Below are positions 8,437 to 17,901 of a stretch of 64,000 bases of DNA, piece by piece. Origin of the DNA: Phenylobacterium sp. (GTDB lineage Bacteria; Pseudomonadota; Alphaproteobacteria; Caulobacterales; Caulobacteraceae). The position numbers were made by a program, and so were the translations under genes. Positions within the stretch are counted from its first letter, which is position 1; each line of letters starts with the position of its first letter. Where the stretch lies: NCBI GenBank assembly GCA_004799545.1, contig SSMU01000020.1, positions 1 to 64,000 of the forward strand. Reading direction: 5' to 3'. The notes beneath the pieces are model-generated. The model searched no databases, was not told the DNA's origin, and was given only the letters and a program-made list of their open reading frames with translations.

Positions 8437-9213
8437 TCAGCCGAGCAACCGCTCGTGCAGGCGCTCGCGCAGCGCCGGGGTCAGGCCGAGACCCGCGTCG
8501 AGATAGCCGTCCACCGACCCGAACCGCTCGCGCATGGCCGCGAAGGACTCGGCCAGGAACTCGGCGTCGACGCTGATCGCATAGGCGACCGCCGCCTCGG
8601 TCGGCCGCCGGCCGGTGGCTTCGAAGATCAGCCCGCCCACCGTCTCCGAGCGCGCGGCGATGCGGGCCGGGTCGTTGGTCAGCAGGTAGTCGGCCATGAT
8701 GTCGTCGTCATGCACGCCGGCCAAGTGGTGGGTGAGGGCGCAGATCACCCCGGTGCGGTCCTTGCCCGCCGCGCAATGCACCAGCACGGGCCCGTCGCTT
8801 TCGGCCAGGGCGAGGAAGTAGCGGCTGTAGAGATCGACGTATCGGGGATCGGTGGGGGCGGCGCGATAGTAGTTCAGCATGTAGCGCCGGAAGGCTTCGA
8901 TCGAGAGGTCGGAGTCGCGCAGGAACTCCATCCACTCCACCGTCCGCTCCTGCTCGGCGTCGCTGTCGATCACCGTGGCGCCGAAGCCCGCCCAGCGGCG
9001 GCTGGGATCGCGCTCGCGCTCGTTGGGGCGGCGCAGGTCGACGATCAACGACAGGCCGAGGTCCTTCAGCCGGGCGAGGTCGGCCTCGCTGGCCCGCGCG
9101 TGGTGGCCGGAACGGTAGAGCCGGCCCGCCTTCAGGCCGCGGCCGCAGGCGGTGCCGTAGCCGCCGAAGTCGCGGAAGTTCTCGATACCTTCGAAGGCGA
9201 TGTGGCGGGTCAT
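8437..9213 (-). CDS. Tyrosine-protein phosphatase family protein (DUF-type dual phosphatase)
   Basis: A 258-aa cysteine-dependent phosphatase. The P-loop HCAAGKDRTG has nucleophile Cys147 and Arg153. GIENFRDFGGYGT at residues 10-22 and GRLYRSGHHARAS match the bacterial LipA/PtpB-like group, which dephosphorylates phosphotyrosine or phosphoinositides. A general acid may come from the SDGPV/AES region; I could not assign it. There is no signal peptide. It sits upstream of the class V aminotransferase with a short gap, so co-transcription is likely, but a functional link is not evident. Confidence 0.87.
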   Translation of the reverse strand: MTRHIAFEGIENFRDFGGYGTACGRGLKAGRLYRSGHHARASEADLARLKDLGLSLIVDLRRPNERERDPSRRWAGFGATVIDSDAEQERTVEWMEFLRDSDLSIEAFRRYMLNYYRAAPTDPRYVDLYSRYFLALAESDGPVLVHCAAGKDRTGVICALTHHLAGVHDDDIMADYLLTNDPARIAARSETVGGLIFEATGRRPTEAAVAYAISVDAEFLAESFAAMRERFGSVDGYLDAGLGLTPALRERLHERLLG

Positions 9214-9286
9214 ACGGGCTGACTAGCGGTTTTCGAGAGTCGGATCGAGCCCGCGCCCGAGCCTTGTGCAAAGAGTTCCGCGCAAA

Positions 9287-9316
9287 GGAAAAGGGCGGCC
9301 CGTGAGGACCGCCCTT
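9287..9316 (-). terminator. Terminator of the TonB-dependent receptor gene
   Basis: AAGGGCGG and CCGCCCTT pair to form an 8-bp stem with a 10-base loop. The minus strand continues with TTTTCCTTT. It lies 24-53 bp after the receptor stop at 9340 and separates it from the phosphatase gene. Confidence 0.75.
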
Positions 9317-9339
9317 CCCTGTCGCTGCGCCCGTGCGGC

Positions 9340-12300
9340 TTAGCGGCGGATGGTGATGCCGGTGTAGAAGAACCGGCCGAGGTCGTAGCCGACGTCGTTG
9401 CCCGTGCCGATGGTCACGGCCGGCGGGTTGTCGCCAAACACGTTGTTCACGCCGACGAACACTTCCGCCCCGTTGCCCCAGCCACCGAAGTGGTCGTCGA
9501 GCTTATAGCGCAGCGAAATGTCGTGGTAGAACACCGCCTTGGCGAACGGGACGTCGAGCGCTTCCGACCGGTCGACCGAGGTCGGGTCGATGTTGAACAG
9601 CGCGCCCTTGCCCACGTAGCGGACCTGCCAGTTGAACGTCACCGGACCTTGCTTGTAGGTCGTGTCGGCGATGCCCTTCCAGTGCGGGGTGCCTTCGTTG
9701 TTGATGTTGTTCACCCGGCCTTCGTCCACGTTGTAGGTGGTCGGATCGGTCTGGAACGGGAAGTTCCTCAGGCGGGCCACATAGTCGACGTTCAGGTCGA
9801 ACGAGATGCTGCCCGTCAGGCCCTGGGTGTAGCGCCAACGCTCGGTGAACGCCGACACGTCGTGGCTATAGGTGACGTGCATCTCGTAGCCCTGAGTCAG
9901 CAGCTTCGAGGAGTTCACGAAGGTGGTCTTCACGAAGTTGATGTTGTGCGTGGTCGGATCGCGCGTGAACAGGCTGCAGAAAGTCGGGTCCAGACTGGCC
10001 GAGTTGAAGCAGTTGTTGATGATCGACTGGGCCGAGACCTGTGAGATCGCGTTCTTGATCTTGATCCCGTAGAAGTCGAGCGTGATGGCCAGGCCCGGGA
10101 CCACCGGGGGCTGGAACACGATGCCGCCGGTATAGCTGATCGACTTTTCCGGCAACAGATCCGGGTTGCCCGACGTCTGGCCGGTGATCGAGGCGTTGGT
10201 GTTGGCCACGAAGCCGGCGGGGATGCCCGCCGCGGCGCAGTTGTGGGCGAAGTTGGTTTGCGAGCCGATGTTCTCGGCCGAGCACGGGTCGACGACGCTG
10301 AAGAAGCCGGGGGTCGGCGGCAGGAAGGCCTCGGTGATGTTCGGGGCCCGGATCGACCGCGAATAGGTCGTGCGGAACTTCAACCAACTCACCGGCCCAT
10401 AGTCGCCGCTGAACTTGTAGGCGCCCACGCGACCGACCGTCGAATAGTCGGCGCCGCGGAACGCCGCATCCAGGGTCAGCTCCTGCATGAACGGACGCCA
10501 GTCCTTGAAGATCGTCTGGCTGAGTTCGATGTAGGCTTCCTTGACGTTGTAGCCGCCCGAGGAGTTGTTCGAAAGGTTCTCGGTCAGGCCGTTGACCAGG
10601 GCCGGATCGTTGACGTCCTTGGTGCGCTCCTGGCGGTACTCGGCGCCGAGCGCCACGCCCAGAGAACCGCCCTGCAGGTTGAAGAACCGGCTGGTGTCGA
10701 AGTTGGCGTTCAGGCTGGCCACTTCCTGGCTCAGGGTGTCGTGGGTGTCGAAGGAGCCGAAGGAGTAGGCGAAGGCCTGTGCGCTGTTGCGCCCCGGGGC
10801 GAACGGATTGAAGGGCACGCAGCCCGGCGCCGCCGAGGTTTCGTCGTCGGCCAGCGCCGGCGGGCCGGCGCTCGGCACGTTGATCCGGCAGGCCGGCTGG
10901 CCGGTCGCCGGATTGATCACCGAATCGAACGCCGCATGGAAGTTGGCGAGGATCTCGAGGTCGTTGTTGGTGACCGTCGTGCTGACCTTGCCGTAGTTCA
11001 GCGCGCCATCCCAGTTGATGTTGGCGAAGCCCGCGTCGAAGTCGCCGTTGAGGCCGCCGACGATGCGATAGGTTTGGCGCTTGATGTCCTGGCTGCGGCC
11101 GCCGGGCTGCAGGAACTCACCGATGAGCGGATAGAGCCCCGGGGGTGTCCCGGCCAGCGCGGCCCGCAGGTCAGGCTGGATGAAGGCGTTGTCCGGCTGC
11201 AGCTGGAAGTCGGCGAAGGTGAAGGACGGCTGGATTTGGTTCTGCACGTTGGACTGGACGAGCTTGGCGTCCAGGTTGGCGTGCAGGTGCGCGGTCCAGT
11301 CGAAGTTCGCCCGGAAGTCGGCGCCCTTCGTCTCGATCGGCGACTGCTCCTGGTTCAGGTCTTCGCCGAAGTAGCAGTCCTGGCAGTTGGCAGGAAACTG
11401 GCCGAAGGCGAAGCTGTTGAACCCGCTGCGCGCCGCCGCCGGGATCACATTGCCCTTGGCGTCGAACATGAACTGCGGCGCGAAGGTCAGGGCGTTGATC
11501 AGCGTACCGTTGGGTGTGACGAAGTCGCTGCCCACATGCGGCACGAACAGGCTGTCCGGGATGCCATCGTTCCGCCGGGCGGCGGGGCTGGATAGGAACG
11601 ACGGGTCCACCGGCCCGGTCAGGTCGGCCGGGTTGGTGATCGTGCCGTAGTTGTTGGCGCCCGGGATATCGCGCACCCAGATGGTGTTTTCCTTGTTGTA
11701 GAAGACCGACCCCGTCAGGTTCAGGCGGTCGTCGAGGAAGGTCTTACCGAAGGTGGCGGAGGCGCTGTACTTCGCGCCATAGCCGTCAAAGCTGCCGACC
11801 TGGGCATCCATCTGGAGCCCCTCGAACCGCTTCTTCATGATGATGTTCACAACGCCCGAAACGGCGTCCGAACCGTAGATGGCCGAGGCGCCGCCGGTGA
11901 CCACTTCCACGTGGTCGACGAGCTCGGGCGGGATGGAGTTGATGTCCACCGCGTTCAGGCCGACGTCGCCGTTGACGTGCCGCTGGCCGTCGACGAGGAC
12001 CAGGGTCCGCGACGTGCCGAGGTTGCGCAGGTCGATCGAGCTGATGCCGGCGCTGTTGCCGAAGTTGTTGGAGTTGGCGCGGACGGTGTTGGTGTTACCC
12101 ACCGCCGGCAGCTGGGCGATGATGTCGCCGAGGTTCTGCGGACCGGCCTGCTGGATGATGGTCGGCGAGATCACCGAAACCGGCGTCGGCTGTTCAAGGT
12201 TGGGCCGCGGGATGCGCGAACCGGTGACGACGAGTTCCTGCAGCGTGTTTCCGGCCGCCGGCGTCGCTGGCGCAGCCTGGGCCCAGGCGCCACCCGCCAT

Positions 12301-12363
12301 GACCGCTCCGGCCAGAAGAGTTGTGCCCAGAAGGATTGGTTTCCTGGTCAAGGTTGCGCGCAC
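9340..12363 (-). CDS. TonB-dependent outer-membrane receptor
   Basis: A 1007-aa receptor that moves a ligand across the outer membrane with energy from TonB-ExbBD. Residues 1-30 are a signal peptide ending near GAWAQA. A TonB-box-like LQELVVTGSRIPRPN follows. The plug domain has the features VLVDGQRHVNGD and VEVVTGGASAIYGSDAVSGVVNIIMK. The barrel ends with an aromatic segment and a basic terminus (GITIRR). I prefer the GTG at 12363, which has GGAGG six bases upstream, over the GTG at 12373-12375, which sits on that Shine-Dalgarno. The ligand is unknown; the type resembles the large Caulobacterales/sphingomonad receptors for plant or peptide substrates. Confidence 0.95.
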   Translation of the reverse strand: MRATLTRKPILLGTTLLAGAVMAGGAWAQAAPATPAAGNTLQELVVTGSRIPRPNLEQPTPVSVISPTIIQQAGPQNLGDIIAQLPAVGNTNTVRANSNNFGNSAGISSIDLRNLGTSRTLVLVDGQRHVNGDVGLNAVDINSIPPELVDHVEVVTGGASAIYGSDAVSGVVNIIMKKRFEGLQMDAQVGSFDGYGAKYSASATFGKTFLDDRLNLTGSVFYNKENTIWVRDIPGANNYGTITNPADLTGPVDPSFLSSPAARRNDGIPDSLFVPHVGSDFVTPNGTLINALTFAPQFMFDAKGNVIPAAARSGFNSFAFGQFPANCQDCYFGEDLNQEQSPIETKGADFRANFDWTAHLHANLDAKLVQSNVQNQIQPSFTFADFQLQPDNAFIQPDLRAALAGTPPGLYPLIGEFLQPGGRSQDIKRQTYRIVGGLNGDFDAGFANINWDGALNYGKVSTTVTNNDLEILANFHAAFDSVINPATGQPACRINVPSAGPPALADDETSAAPGCVPFNPFAPGRNSAQAFAYSFGSFDTHDTLSQEVASLNANFDTSRFFNLQGGSLGVALGAEYRQERTKDVNDPALVNGLTENLSNNSSGGYNVKEAYIELSQTIFKDWRPFMQELTLDAAFRGADYSTVGRVGAYKFSGDYGPVSWLKFRTTYSRSIRAPNITEAFLPPTPGFFSVVDPCSAENIGSQTNFAHNCAAAGIPAGFVANTNASITGQTSGNPDLLPEKSISYTGGIVFQPPVVPGLAITLDFYGIKIKNAISQVSAQSIINNCFNSASLDPTFCSLFTRDPTTHNINFVKTTFVNSSKLLTQGYEMHVTYSHDVSAFTERWRYTQGLTGSISFDLNVDYVARLRNFPFQTDPTTYNVDEGRVNNINNEGTPHWKGIADTTYKQGPVTFNWQVRYVGKGALFNIDPTSVDRSEALDVPFAKAVFYHDISLRYKLDDHFGGWGNGAEVFVGVNNVFGDNPPAVTIGTGNDVGYDLGRFFYTGITIRR

Positions 12364-12554
12364 ATTCCCCTCCACGAGTTAAAATCCACCACGATTGCGC
12401 CGCAATCGATGGTGGCCCTTTCATGGCATCTGTGCAGCGGCGCGCCACAAGAAAATCGCAATGCAGACAACAGACTGACACATCGTGGCCTTGAGACCAC
12501 AATCGGCGCGTGTGTCACCCGTGCAATAAAGTAAACGAAGTTTAACTTACTGCG

Positions 12555-14003
12555 TTATCGGAACGGAGGCTCGTCGAAGCTTCGGAGCTTGCGCGAATGC
12601 AGTCTCGCGCCTTCTTCCCGTAACAGATCCATGGTCATGATACCGATCTGCAGGTGCTGGCCGATGGCGCGCTCGTAGAAGGCGTTGGCCTGGCCGGGCA
12701 GCTTGATCTCCCCGTGCAGCGGCTTGTCGGAGACGCAGAGCAGGGTCCCGTAGGGCACTCGGAACCGGTAGCCCTGGGCGGCGATCGTGGCGCTCTCCAT
12801 GTCGATGGCCACCGCCCGGCTCTGGTTGAACTGCTGGGCGGAGCTCGAATAGCGCAGCTCCCAGTTGCGGTCGTCGGTGGTGACCACGGTGCCGGTCCGC
12901 AGGCGCCGCTTCAGCGGCTCGCCGGTATCGCCGGTGACCAGTTCCGCCGCCCGATGCAGGGCCACCTGCACCTCGGCGATCGGCGGGATCGGGATCTCCG
13001 GCGGCAGCACGCGGTCGAGCACGTTGTCGTCGCGCAGGTAGGCGTGGGCCAGCACATAGTCGCCGATGGTCTGGGAGCCGCGCAGGCCGCCGCAGTGGCC
13101 GATCATCAGCCAGGCCTGGGGCCGGAGCACCGCAAGGTGGTCGCAGATGGTCTTGGCGTTGGAGGGGCCGACCCCGATGTTCACCAGGGTCACACCGCGG
13201 CGGCCTTCGGCCATCAGGTGATAGGCCGGCATCTGGTGCTTGCGCCAGGCCCCGGCGGCGATCTGCGCTTCGGGATCGCGGGTCTCGGCGGTGACATAGA
13301 CCTGGCCCGCCGCCGACAGCGCCTTGTAGGGCCCGCCGTCGTTCAGCTGCGCGCAGCCCCAGCGGACGAACTCGTCCACGTAGCGATGGTAGTTGGTGAA
13401 CAGGATATACTGCTGCACGTGCTCGGCCGGCGTGCCGGTGTAGTGGGCGAGCCGGGCGAGCGAGAAGTCGGTCCTCAGGCCGTCGAACAGGGCCAGCGGC
13501 CGCGGCTGGTCGTCGGCTGTCAGGAATGAGCCGTCAGCGATCTCGTCGCCGATGTGGGCGAGCTCGGTGGTTGGGAAGTGGCGGGCGATCTCCGACGAGC
13601 TGCGGTCGGCGAGCTCGATGTCGGCGGCGCCGTCCAGCACATAGGGGAACGGGATCTCCTGCGTCGAGCGGCCGACCTCGATATCCACCTCGAAGTCCTG
13701 CTGCAGCAGGGAAAGCTGCTCGGTGAGGTAGTCGCGGTAGAGGTCCGGGCGAGTGACCGTCACGGCGTAGCGGCCCGGCAGGCCGATGCGCGCGAACGCG
13801 CGGCCGATCCGCGGATAGGGCTTTCCCGCGGGCCAGTAGAGGCGAAGCTCGGGATAGGTGAAGGCCCCGCTGCGGCGGAGGCTGGGGTCCGGGGGCTTGC
13901 CGCCCGCCAGGAAGTCTCGAAGGGCGCTCCGGAGCGCATCAACGCTGCCCCGGTATTCTTCTTCTAGCCGATCAACGATGCCGGCTGCGTTTCTCTCTTT
14001 CAT
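12555..14003 (-). CDS. amn: AMP nucleosidase
   Basis: A 482-aa cytosolic enzyme that splits AMP into adenine and ribose 5-phosphate, adjusting the adenylate pool. The C-terminal half is a nucleoside-phosphorylase fold: LVNIGVGPSNAKTICDHLAVLRPQ, WLMIGHCGGL, DMESATIAAQGYRFRVPYGTLLCVSDKPLHGE. The N-terminal 170 residues are the AMN-specific regulatory domain, including YWPAGKPYPRIGRAFARI. The start at 14003 (MKERNAAGI) has TAAGGCGCC upstream. An open frame continues to 14099, but its residues look non-coding. The length fits the family. Confidence 0.95.
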   Translation of the reverse strand: MKERNAAGIVDRLEEEYRGSVDALRSALRDFLAGGKPPDPSLRRSGAFTYPELRLYWPAGKPYPRIGRAFARIGLPGRYAVTVTRPDLYRDYLTEQLSLLQQDFEVDIEVGRSTQEIPFPYVLDGAADIELADRSSSEIARHFPTTELAHIGDEIADGSFLTADDQPRPLALFDGLRTDFSLARLAHYTGTPAEHVQQYILFTNYHRYVDEFVRWGCAQLNDGGPYKALSAAGQVYVTAETRDPEAQIAAGAWRKHQMPAYHLMAEGRRGVTLVNIGVGPSNAKTICDHLAVLRPQAWLMIGHCGGLRGSQTIGDYVLAHAYLRDDNVLDRVLPPEIPIPPIAEVQVALHRAAELVTGDTGEPLKRRLRTGTVVTTDDRNWELRYSSSAQQFNQSRAVAIDMESATIAAQGYRFRVPYGTLLCVSDKPLHGEIKLPGQANAFYERAIGQHLQIGIMTMDLLREEGARLHSRKLRSFDEPPFR

Positions 14004-14222
14004 CAGGCGCCTTATAGCCACGCCGTCGCCGCTTGGCGAGCCGAAGCGTCGCGCAGGCGGCGCGGCCCACGGTGTGCAAGTTTCAGGCGCCCAGGCCACA
14101 GCCGGCGTCGCCGGCGCCTATTCCCTTCGCTTGCTGGTTGCGCCGGGGCCCGGCGCGGGCCATTTTTTCCCTTGTAAAGCAGGCGCTCTTGCGCGCCGGC
14201 GGGGAATCCCTTCGTTGGGGGC

Positions 14223-15989
14223 GTGGTGACGGGCGCGACGGTCGAGCGACGGCTGAAGGCGATCCTCGCGGCGGACGTGGCCGGCTATAGCCGGTTGGTC
14301 GCGGCTGACGAGGATGGCGCCCTATCGCGCGTCTCGGCCCTGTTGCGCGACGTGCTGCGCCCGAAGGTCGAGGCCCACGAAGGCCGGATCTTCAAGACCA
14401 ACGGTGACGGCTTCCTGGCCGAGTTCCCGGGCGCGATCGGCGCGTTGCAATGCGCCGTCGACGTGCAGCGGGCGATCGCCGAGCGCAACGCCGGCTCGCC
14501 CATTGAGCAAAGGCTGATCCTGCGCGTGGGAATCCACGTGGCCGAGGTGGTGGTCGAAGACGGCGACATATTCGGCGACGGGGTGAATATCGCCGCCCGC
14601 CTCGAGGCCCTGGCCGAGCCCGGCGGGATCTACGTCTCCGGGCGGGTGCAGGAAGACACGTTCGGCCGCGCGACCATCGAGTTCGACGATCTCGGCGCGC
14701 GGAAGCTGAAGAACATCCCGCGCTCGGTGCGCGTCTTCCGGGTGCGGCTGGAGGGCGCCGAAGCGAACGGCCCGCCGGCCTTGCCCTTGCCCGACAAGCC
14801 CTCCATCGCGGTGCTGCCGTTCGAGAACCGCAGCGGCGATCCCGAGCAGGAATACTTCGCCGACGCGATCACCGAGGACATCGTCACCGCGCTGGCCCGC
14901 TGGCGGTGGTTCTTCGTGATCGGCCGCAACTCGAGCTTCGCCTTCAAGGGCAAGTCGGTCGACGCCACCACCGTCGGACGACAGCTGGGGGTGCGCTATG
15001 TGCTCGAAGGCAGCGTCCGCAAGGCCGGAGCCCGGGTGCGGATCACCGCCCGGCTGCTGGAGGCGGACACCGCCAGCCCGATCTGGGCCGACAGCTTCGA
15101 TCGCGAGATGTCCGACATCTTCGCCCTGCAGGACGAGATCACCGCCCAGGTGGTGGCGGCCATCGAGCCCGCCATGCAACAGAGCGAGGCGGTCAGCGCG
15201 GCGCGCAAGAACCTCGGCGACCTCGACGCCCTGGACTGCTTCCAGCGCGGCATGTGGCACCTCAACAAAGTGTCCGAGGAAGGCTGCCAGGTGGCGATCG
15301 ACTTCTTCCGCCAGGCCATCGAGCTCGACCCGGACCTGGCGCTCGGCCACATCGGCCTGGCGCGCGCCCTCTACGGCCGCGCGGTCTACGGCTGGTCGCC
15401 GCGAGCGCGCGACGACCTAAGGGCCTCCGCAGACGCGGCCCAGGCCGCCATCCGGCTGGACCCTCGGGACGCCTACGCCCACTTCGCCGCCTCCGGCGCT
15501 GCGCTCTATCTCGGTCAGCACCAGGAGGCGCTGCTGGAAGCGCGCAAGACCGTGGCGCTCAACCCCAACCTCGGCTTCGCCCATTTCCGGCTCGGCCAGG
15601 TGCTGGTCTATGCGGGCCGCTCAGCCGAGGCGATCGAGCCGATCGAGCGCAGCCTGCGCAACAGCCCCTACGACCCGCAGCTGGGCGCCATGCTGTTCCT
15701 GCTGGCGGCCGCCCACTACCACACCGGCCACTACGAGGAGGCGGAACGTGCGGCCGAGAACGCCTTCGCCCGCCACGACGCGCGCGGCGCCGCGGTGCTG
15801 GCCGCGAGCCTGGCCCGGCTCGGCCGCATCGAGGAGGCGCGCAACGCCTTCCCGTCGCACCTGCAACCGACGATCGCCCTGCTGCGCGGCCAGATGACCA
15901 CCTATGCGCGCCCCGCCGACCGCGAGGACCTGCTGGACGGCCTGCGGCTGGCGGGGATCGACGTCGGGAGCCTCGAAGGGATCAGCTAG
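14223..15989 (+). CDS. Class III adenylate/guanylate cyclase with TolB-like and TPR domains
   Basis: A 588-aa signalling protein. Residues 8-175 form a class III nucleotide cyclase domain with metal Asp18 in AADVAGYSRL, Asp62 in TNGDGFLAEF, and GDGVNIAARLEALAEPGG. Residues 190-320 are a TolB-like/FlgO-type segment beginning PSIAVLPFENRSGDPEQEYFADAI. From 330 to the end there are TPR-like repeats, for example RQAIELDPDLALGHIGLA and KTVALNPNLGFAHFRLGQ. There is no transmembrane helix. The start is GTG at 14223 (a second GTG follows), with GGGGGC before it. This architecture is common in alphaproteobacteria; whether it makes cAMP is not known. It converges with the next gene, and the stop codons overlap. 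Confidence 0.9.
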   Translation: MVTGATVERRLKAILAADVAGYSRLVAADEDGALSRVSALLRDVLRPKVEAHEGRIFKTNGDGFLAEFPGAIGALQCAVDVQRAIAERNAGSPIEQRLILRVGIHVAEVVVEDGDIFGDGVNIAARLEALAEPGGIYVSGRVQEDTFGRATIEFDDLGARKLKNIPRSVRVFRVRLEGAEANGPPALPLPDKPSIAVLPFENRSGDPEQEYFADAITEDIVTALARWRWFFVIGRNSSFAFKGKSVDATTVGRQLGVRYVLEGSVRKAGARVRITARLLEADTASPIWADSFDREMSDIFALQDEITAQVVAAIEPAMQQSEAVSAARKNLGDLDALDCFQRGMWHLNKVSEEGCQVAIDFFRQAIELDPDLALGHIGLARALYGRAVYGWSPRARDDLRASADAAQAAIRLDPRDAYAHFAASGAALYLGQHQEALLEARKTVALNPNLGFAHFRLGQVLVYAGRSAEAIEPIERSLRNSPYDPQLGAMLFLLAAAHYHTGHYEEAERAAENAFARHDARGAAVLAASLARLGRIEEARNAFPSHLQPTIALLRGQMTTYARPADREDLLDGLRLAGIDVGSLEGIS

Positions 15990-16363
15990 CCCTGCGGATG
16001 GGCGTCGCCCGGATAGCGGCTCTTCATCAGGATGGTGACCCCGCCCTTGGTGGTTCCCGTGTCGTGGGAATGCCAGATGGTCAGCTCGTAGTCGTAGGCA
16101 GGCGCCCAGGCGAAGGTCACCGGCGTCTTGGCCGACAGGGCCTGGTGGATCACCGCGCGCAGCGCTTCCTTCATGCTGGCCGGCGTCTTGTCGAAGAACC
16201 CCTTGAAGGCACGCTGCAGCACGGCGTCATCGCCCACCGCGAAGCTCAGGTCGAGCGGCTTGCCCGGCTCGAAGTCAGCGACACGTTGCTTGGCGAAGGC
16301 CTCGATGTTGTCGGCGTGGAACGACGTGTTCAGGCCGCGCCACGCGGTTTCAAACATAGGCAT
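15986..16363 (-). CDS. Hypothetical protein, 125 aa
   Basis: I do not recognise this family. The protein is soluble-looking and begins MPMFETAWRGLNTSFHADN. It has a central helical block (DDAVLQRAFKGFFDKTPASMKEAL) and a C-terminal strand-rich part with WAPAYDYELTIWHS and GGVTILMKSRYPG. The start at 16363 has AAGGGGG ten bases upstream; the ATG at 16384 would include that ribosome site in the coding region. It converges on the cyclase gene with a 4-base overlap of stop codons. Confidence 0.75.
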   Translation of the reverse strand: MPMFETAWRGLNTSFHADNIEAFAKQRVADFEPGKPLDLSFAVGDDAVLQRAFKGFFDKTPASMKEALRAVIHQALSAKTPVTFAWAPAYDYELTIWHSHDTGTTKGGVTILMKSRYPGDAHPQG

Positions 16364-16526
16364 GGAAAAACAACCCCCTTGCATGGACCGCGGTGCGGCC
16401 CGTCCCTGTTGAATTCTAGGGGCGCGCGTCCCTCGTGCGGCGGACCGATTCGCCCCGGATCGGTCGCCATGGTTAAGCTACGGTGCGGGGGCCTCCCTGA
16501 CGAGCCTCCACGTGCCCGGAACGGGC

Positions 16527-17216
16527 TCAGCTCGCCGCTGAACCTCCGCCGGCGAGCCGCTCGGGGGCCAGCACCCGGATCCCGGCCGTGGTCACCGCCA
16601 CCTGGCCGTCGGCCGACCATTCCTTGAGCTTGCGGTTGACCTTCTCGCGCGAGGCGCCGATGCGGCGCGCCAGTTCCGTCTGGCTGAGCGCCACTAGGCC
16701 GCGGGCGTTCTGTTCGGCCAGCAGCAGCCGCGCCAGGCGTCCGCCGAGGTCTAGGGTGGTCTGGGCCTCGAGCGCCGCGTTGGTGCGCCGCAGGCGCCCA
16801 ACCAGCTCGACCAACAGGCTCACCGCCGCGGCGGGCTCGGCCTCCAGCCGTTCCAGAAGGGCCGCGCGCGGAATGCGCCACAGGCGCGAGCGACGGGTGG
16901 CGGCCATGTCGGCGGAGCGGGGTCCGCCATCGAGGACGGCCATCTCGCCCGCCAGCGCGCCCTTGCCGAGCGCCACGAAGCGGACCTCCCGGCCACCGCG
17001 CGAGGCGGTTCGGACCTCGATCTCGCCATCGAGCACGACGTAGACCGCATCGCCCGGGTCGCCGGCCTGGCAGAGCAGGCGTCCGGCCGGCAGGTCGACG
17101 GCGCTGCCGGCCCTGGCGAGCGCGGCGGCGCCTTCGGCCGACAGCCGCCCCAGGACCTCGCTGGTCCTGAGCGCCACCAACACCTGATCAATCGAACTCG
17201 TCGGCGCCGTCGCCAT
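16527..17216 (-). CDS. Crp/Fnr family transcriptional regulator
   Basis: A 229-aa regulator. Residues 10-120 are a cyclic-nucleotide-binding fold (PAGRLLCQAGDPGDAVYVVLDGEIEV, LGKGALAGEMAVLDGGPRSADMAA). The C-terminal winged helix carries QTELARRIGASREKVNRKLKEW as its recognition region. There are no Cys residues in an FNR iron-sulfur pattern. The block GEMAVLDGGPRSADM resembles the cAMP pocket in outline. The start at 17216 has GGGGGGCGGG just upstream; the open frame runs on to 17333 without family similarity. A cyclase gene lies 1.2 kb away, so cAMP control is possible but unproven. Confidence 0.9.
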   Translation of the reverse strand: MATAPTSSIDQVLVALRTSEVLGRLSAEGAAALARAGSAVDLPAGRLLCQAGDPGDAVYVVLDGEIEVRTASRGGREVRFVALGKGALAGEMAVLDGGPRSADMAATRRSRLWRIPRAALLERLEAEPAAAVSLLVELVGRLRRTNAALEAQTTLDLGGRLARLLLAEQNARGLVALSQTELARRIGASREKVNRKLKEWSADGQVAVTTAGIRVLAPERLAGGGSAAS

Positions 17217-17329
17217 CCCGCCCCCCAGCTGGCGAGGGGCGCCGCAGAGGCGTCCGCCAGCCCAATCCAGCAAATCTAGCACGTTGCTGTCGGCGGCGAA
17301 CGCCTTCATCGGAGAGAGCAGTTCCGGCA

Positions 17330-17704
17330 TCACCGCGGGTCGCGGCTGGCCAGTTGGATAAGCCCGGACGTGTCGTCCATGCGCACGGGCGTCTTGGTGT
17401 AGAGGGCGCTGACTTCGGTCGAACCCAGCGAGTCCACCGCCTTGCCGGTCATGCGGGTCACGCAGCGCTCCTGTTCGAAGCGGCGGTTCAGGTCACGCTG
17501 GCCGTCGTCGCCGCAGAACTTGATCGCCGCGATCTTGATGCGGTGCAGGGCCGATTGGGCGCCGGCCGCATGGCTGGTGTCCAGGTCGCTGAGGCGTACG
17601 ACCATCACGTCCTGGCGGTCGGACCAGGGCTGGGCGTTGGCCGCGCCGGCGGCGCAGATCAGGCTCATGGCGGCCAGGGCCGCCCCAAGGAAGTAGCGGT
17701 TCAT
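17330..17704 (-). CDS. UrcA family protein (exported)
   Basis: A 124-aa periplasmic protein with a clear signal peptide (MNRYFLGAALAAMSLICAAGAANA). It has the UrcA pattern: VVRLSDLDTSHAAGAQSALHRIKIAAIKFCGDD, then C in QERCVTRMTGKAVDSL. The two cysteines probably form a disulfide. UrcA proteins are frequent in Caulobacterales and sphingomonads, and their function is not established. The start has GAGGAGCTTCC upstream. It is on the same strand as the Crp/Fnr gene, about 110 bp before it. Confidence 0.85.
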   Translation of the reverse strand: MNRYFLGAALAAMSLICAAGAANAQPWSDRQDVMVVRLSDLDTSHAAGAQSALHRIKIAAIKFCGDDGQRDLNRRFEQERCVTRMTGKAVDSLGSTEVSALYTKTPVRMDDTSGLIQLASRDPR

Positions 17705-17843
17705 GTTGGAAGCTCCTCGAACGTGTCATCGCGGGTTGCGATGTCAGCTTGGTAGAGCTTGGCCGGGCGGGCCGATGTGACAGTGGTCACAGGCGATGGA
17801 CGCCGCCCGCTATCCCAGCGACAAAGGCCGCCGCTAGACCCTG

Positions 17844-17874
17844 TCCCGATTGGCTTGAATCAAGCCAATCGGGA
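17844..17874. repeat. 31-bp perfect palindrome centred on a GANTC site
   Basis: Arms TCCCGATTGGCTTGA and its exact complement flank a single A. The centre reads GAATC, which is the CcrM methylation target. It lies between the divergent urcA and symporter genes. It could be an operator, a dispersed palindromic repeat, or a transcript hairpin. Identical copies elsewhere in the genome would mark it as a repeat. Confidence 0.8.
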
Positions 17875-17901
17875 TGAACGGGGTCGTCGCTATTTCTTCG
17901 A

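Noticed and set aside
7264..9222. Long plus-strand frame opposite the aminotransferase and phosphatase genes
   Set aside because: No domain, extreme Gly/Arg/His composition, and full overlap with two well-supported genes.
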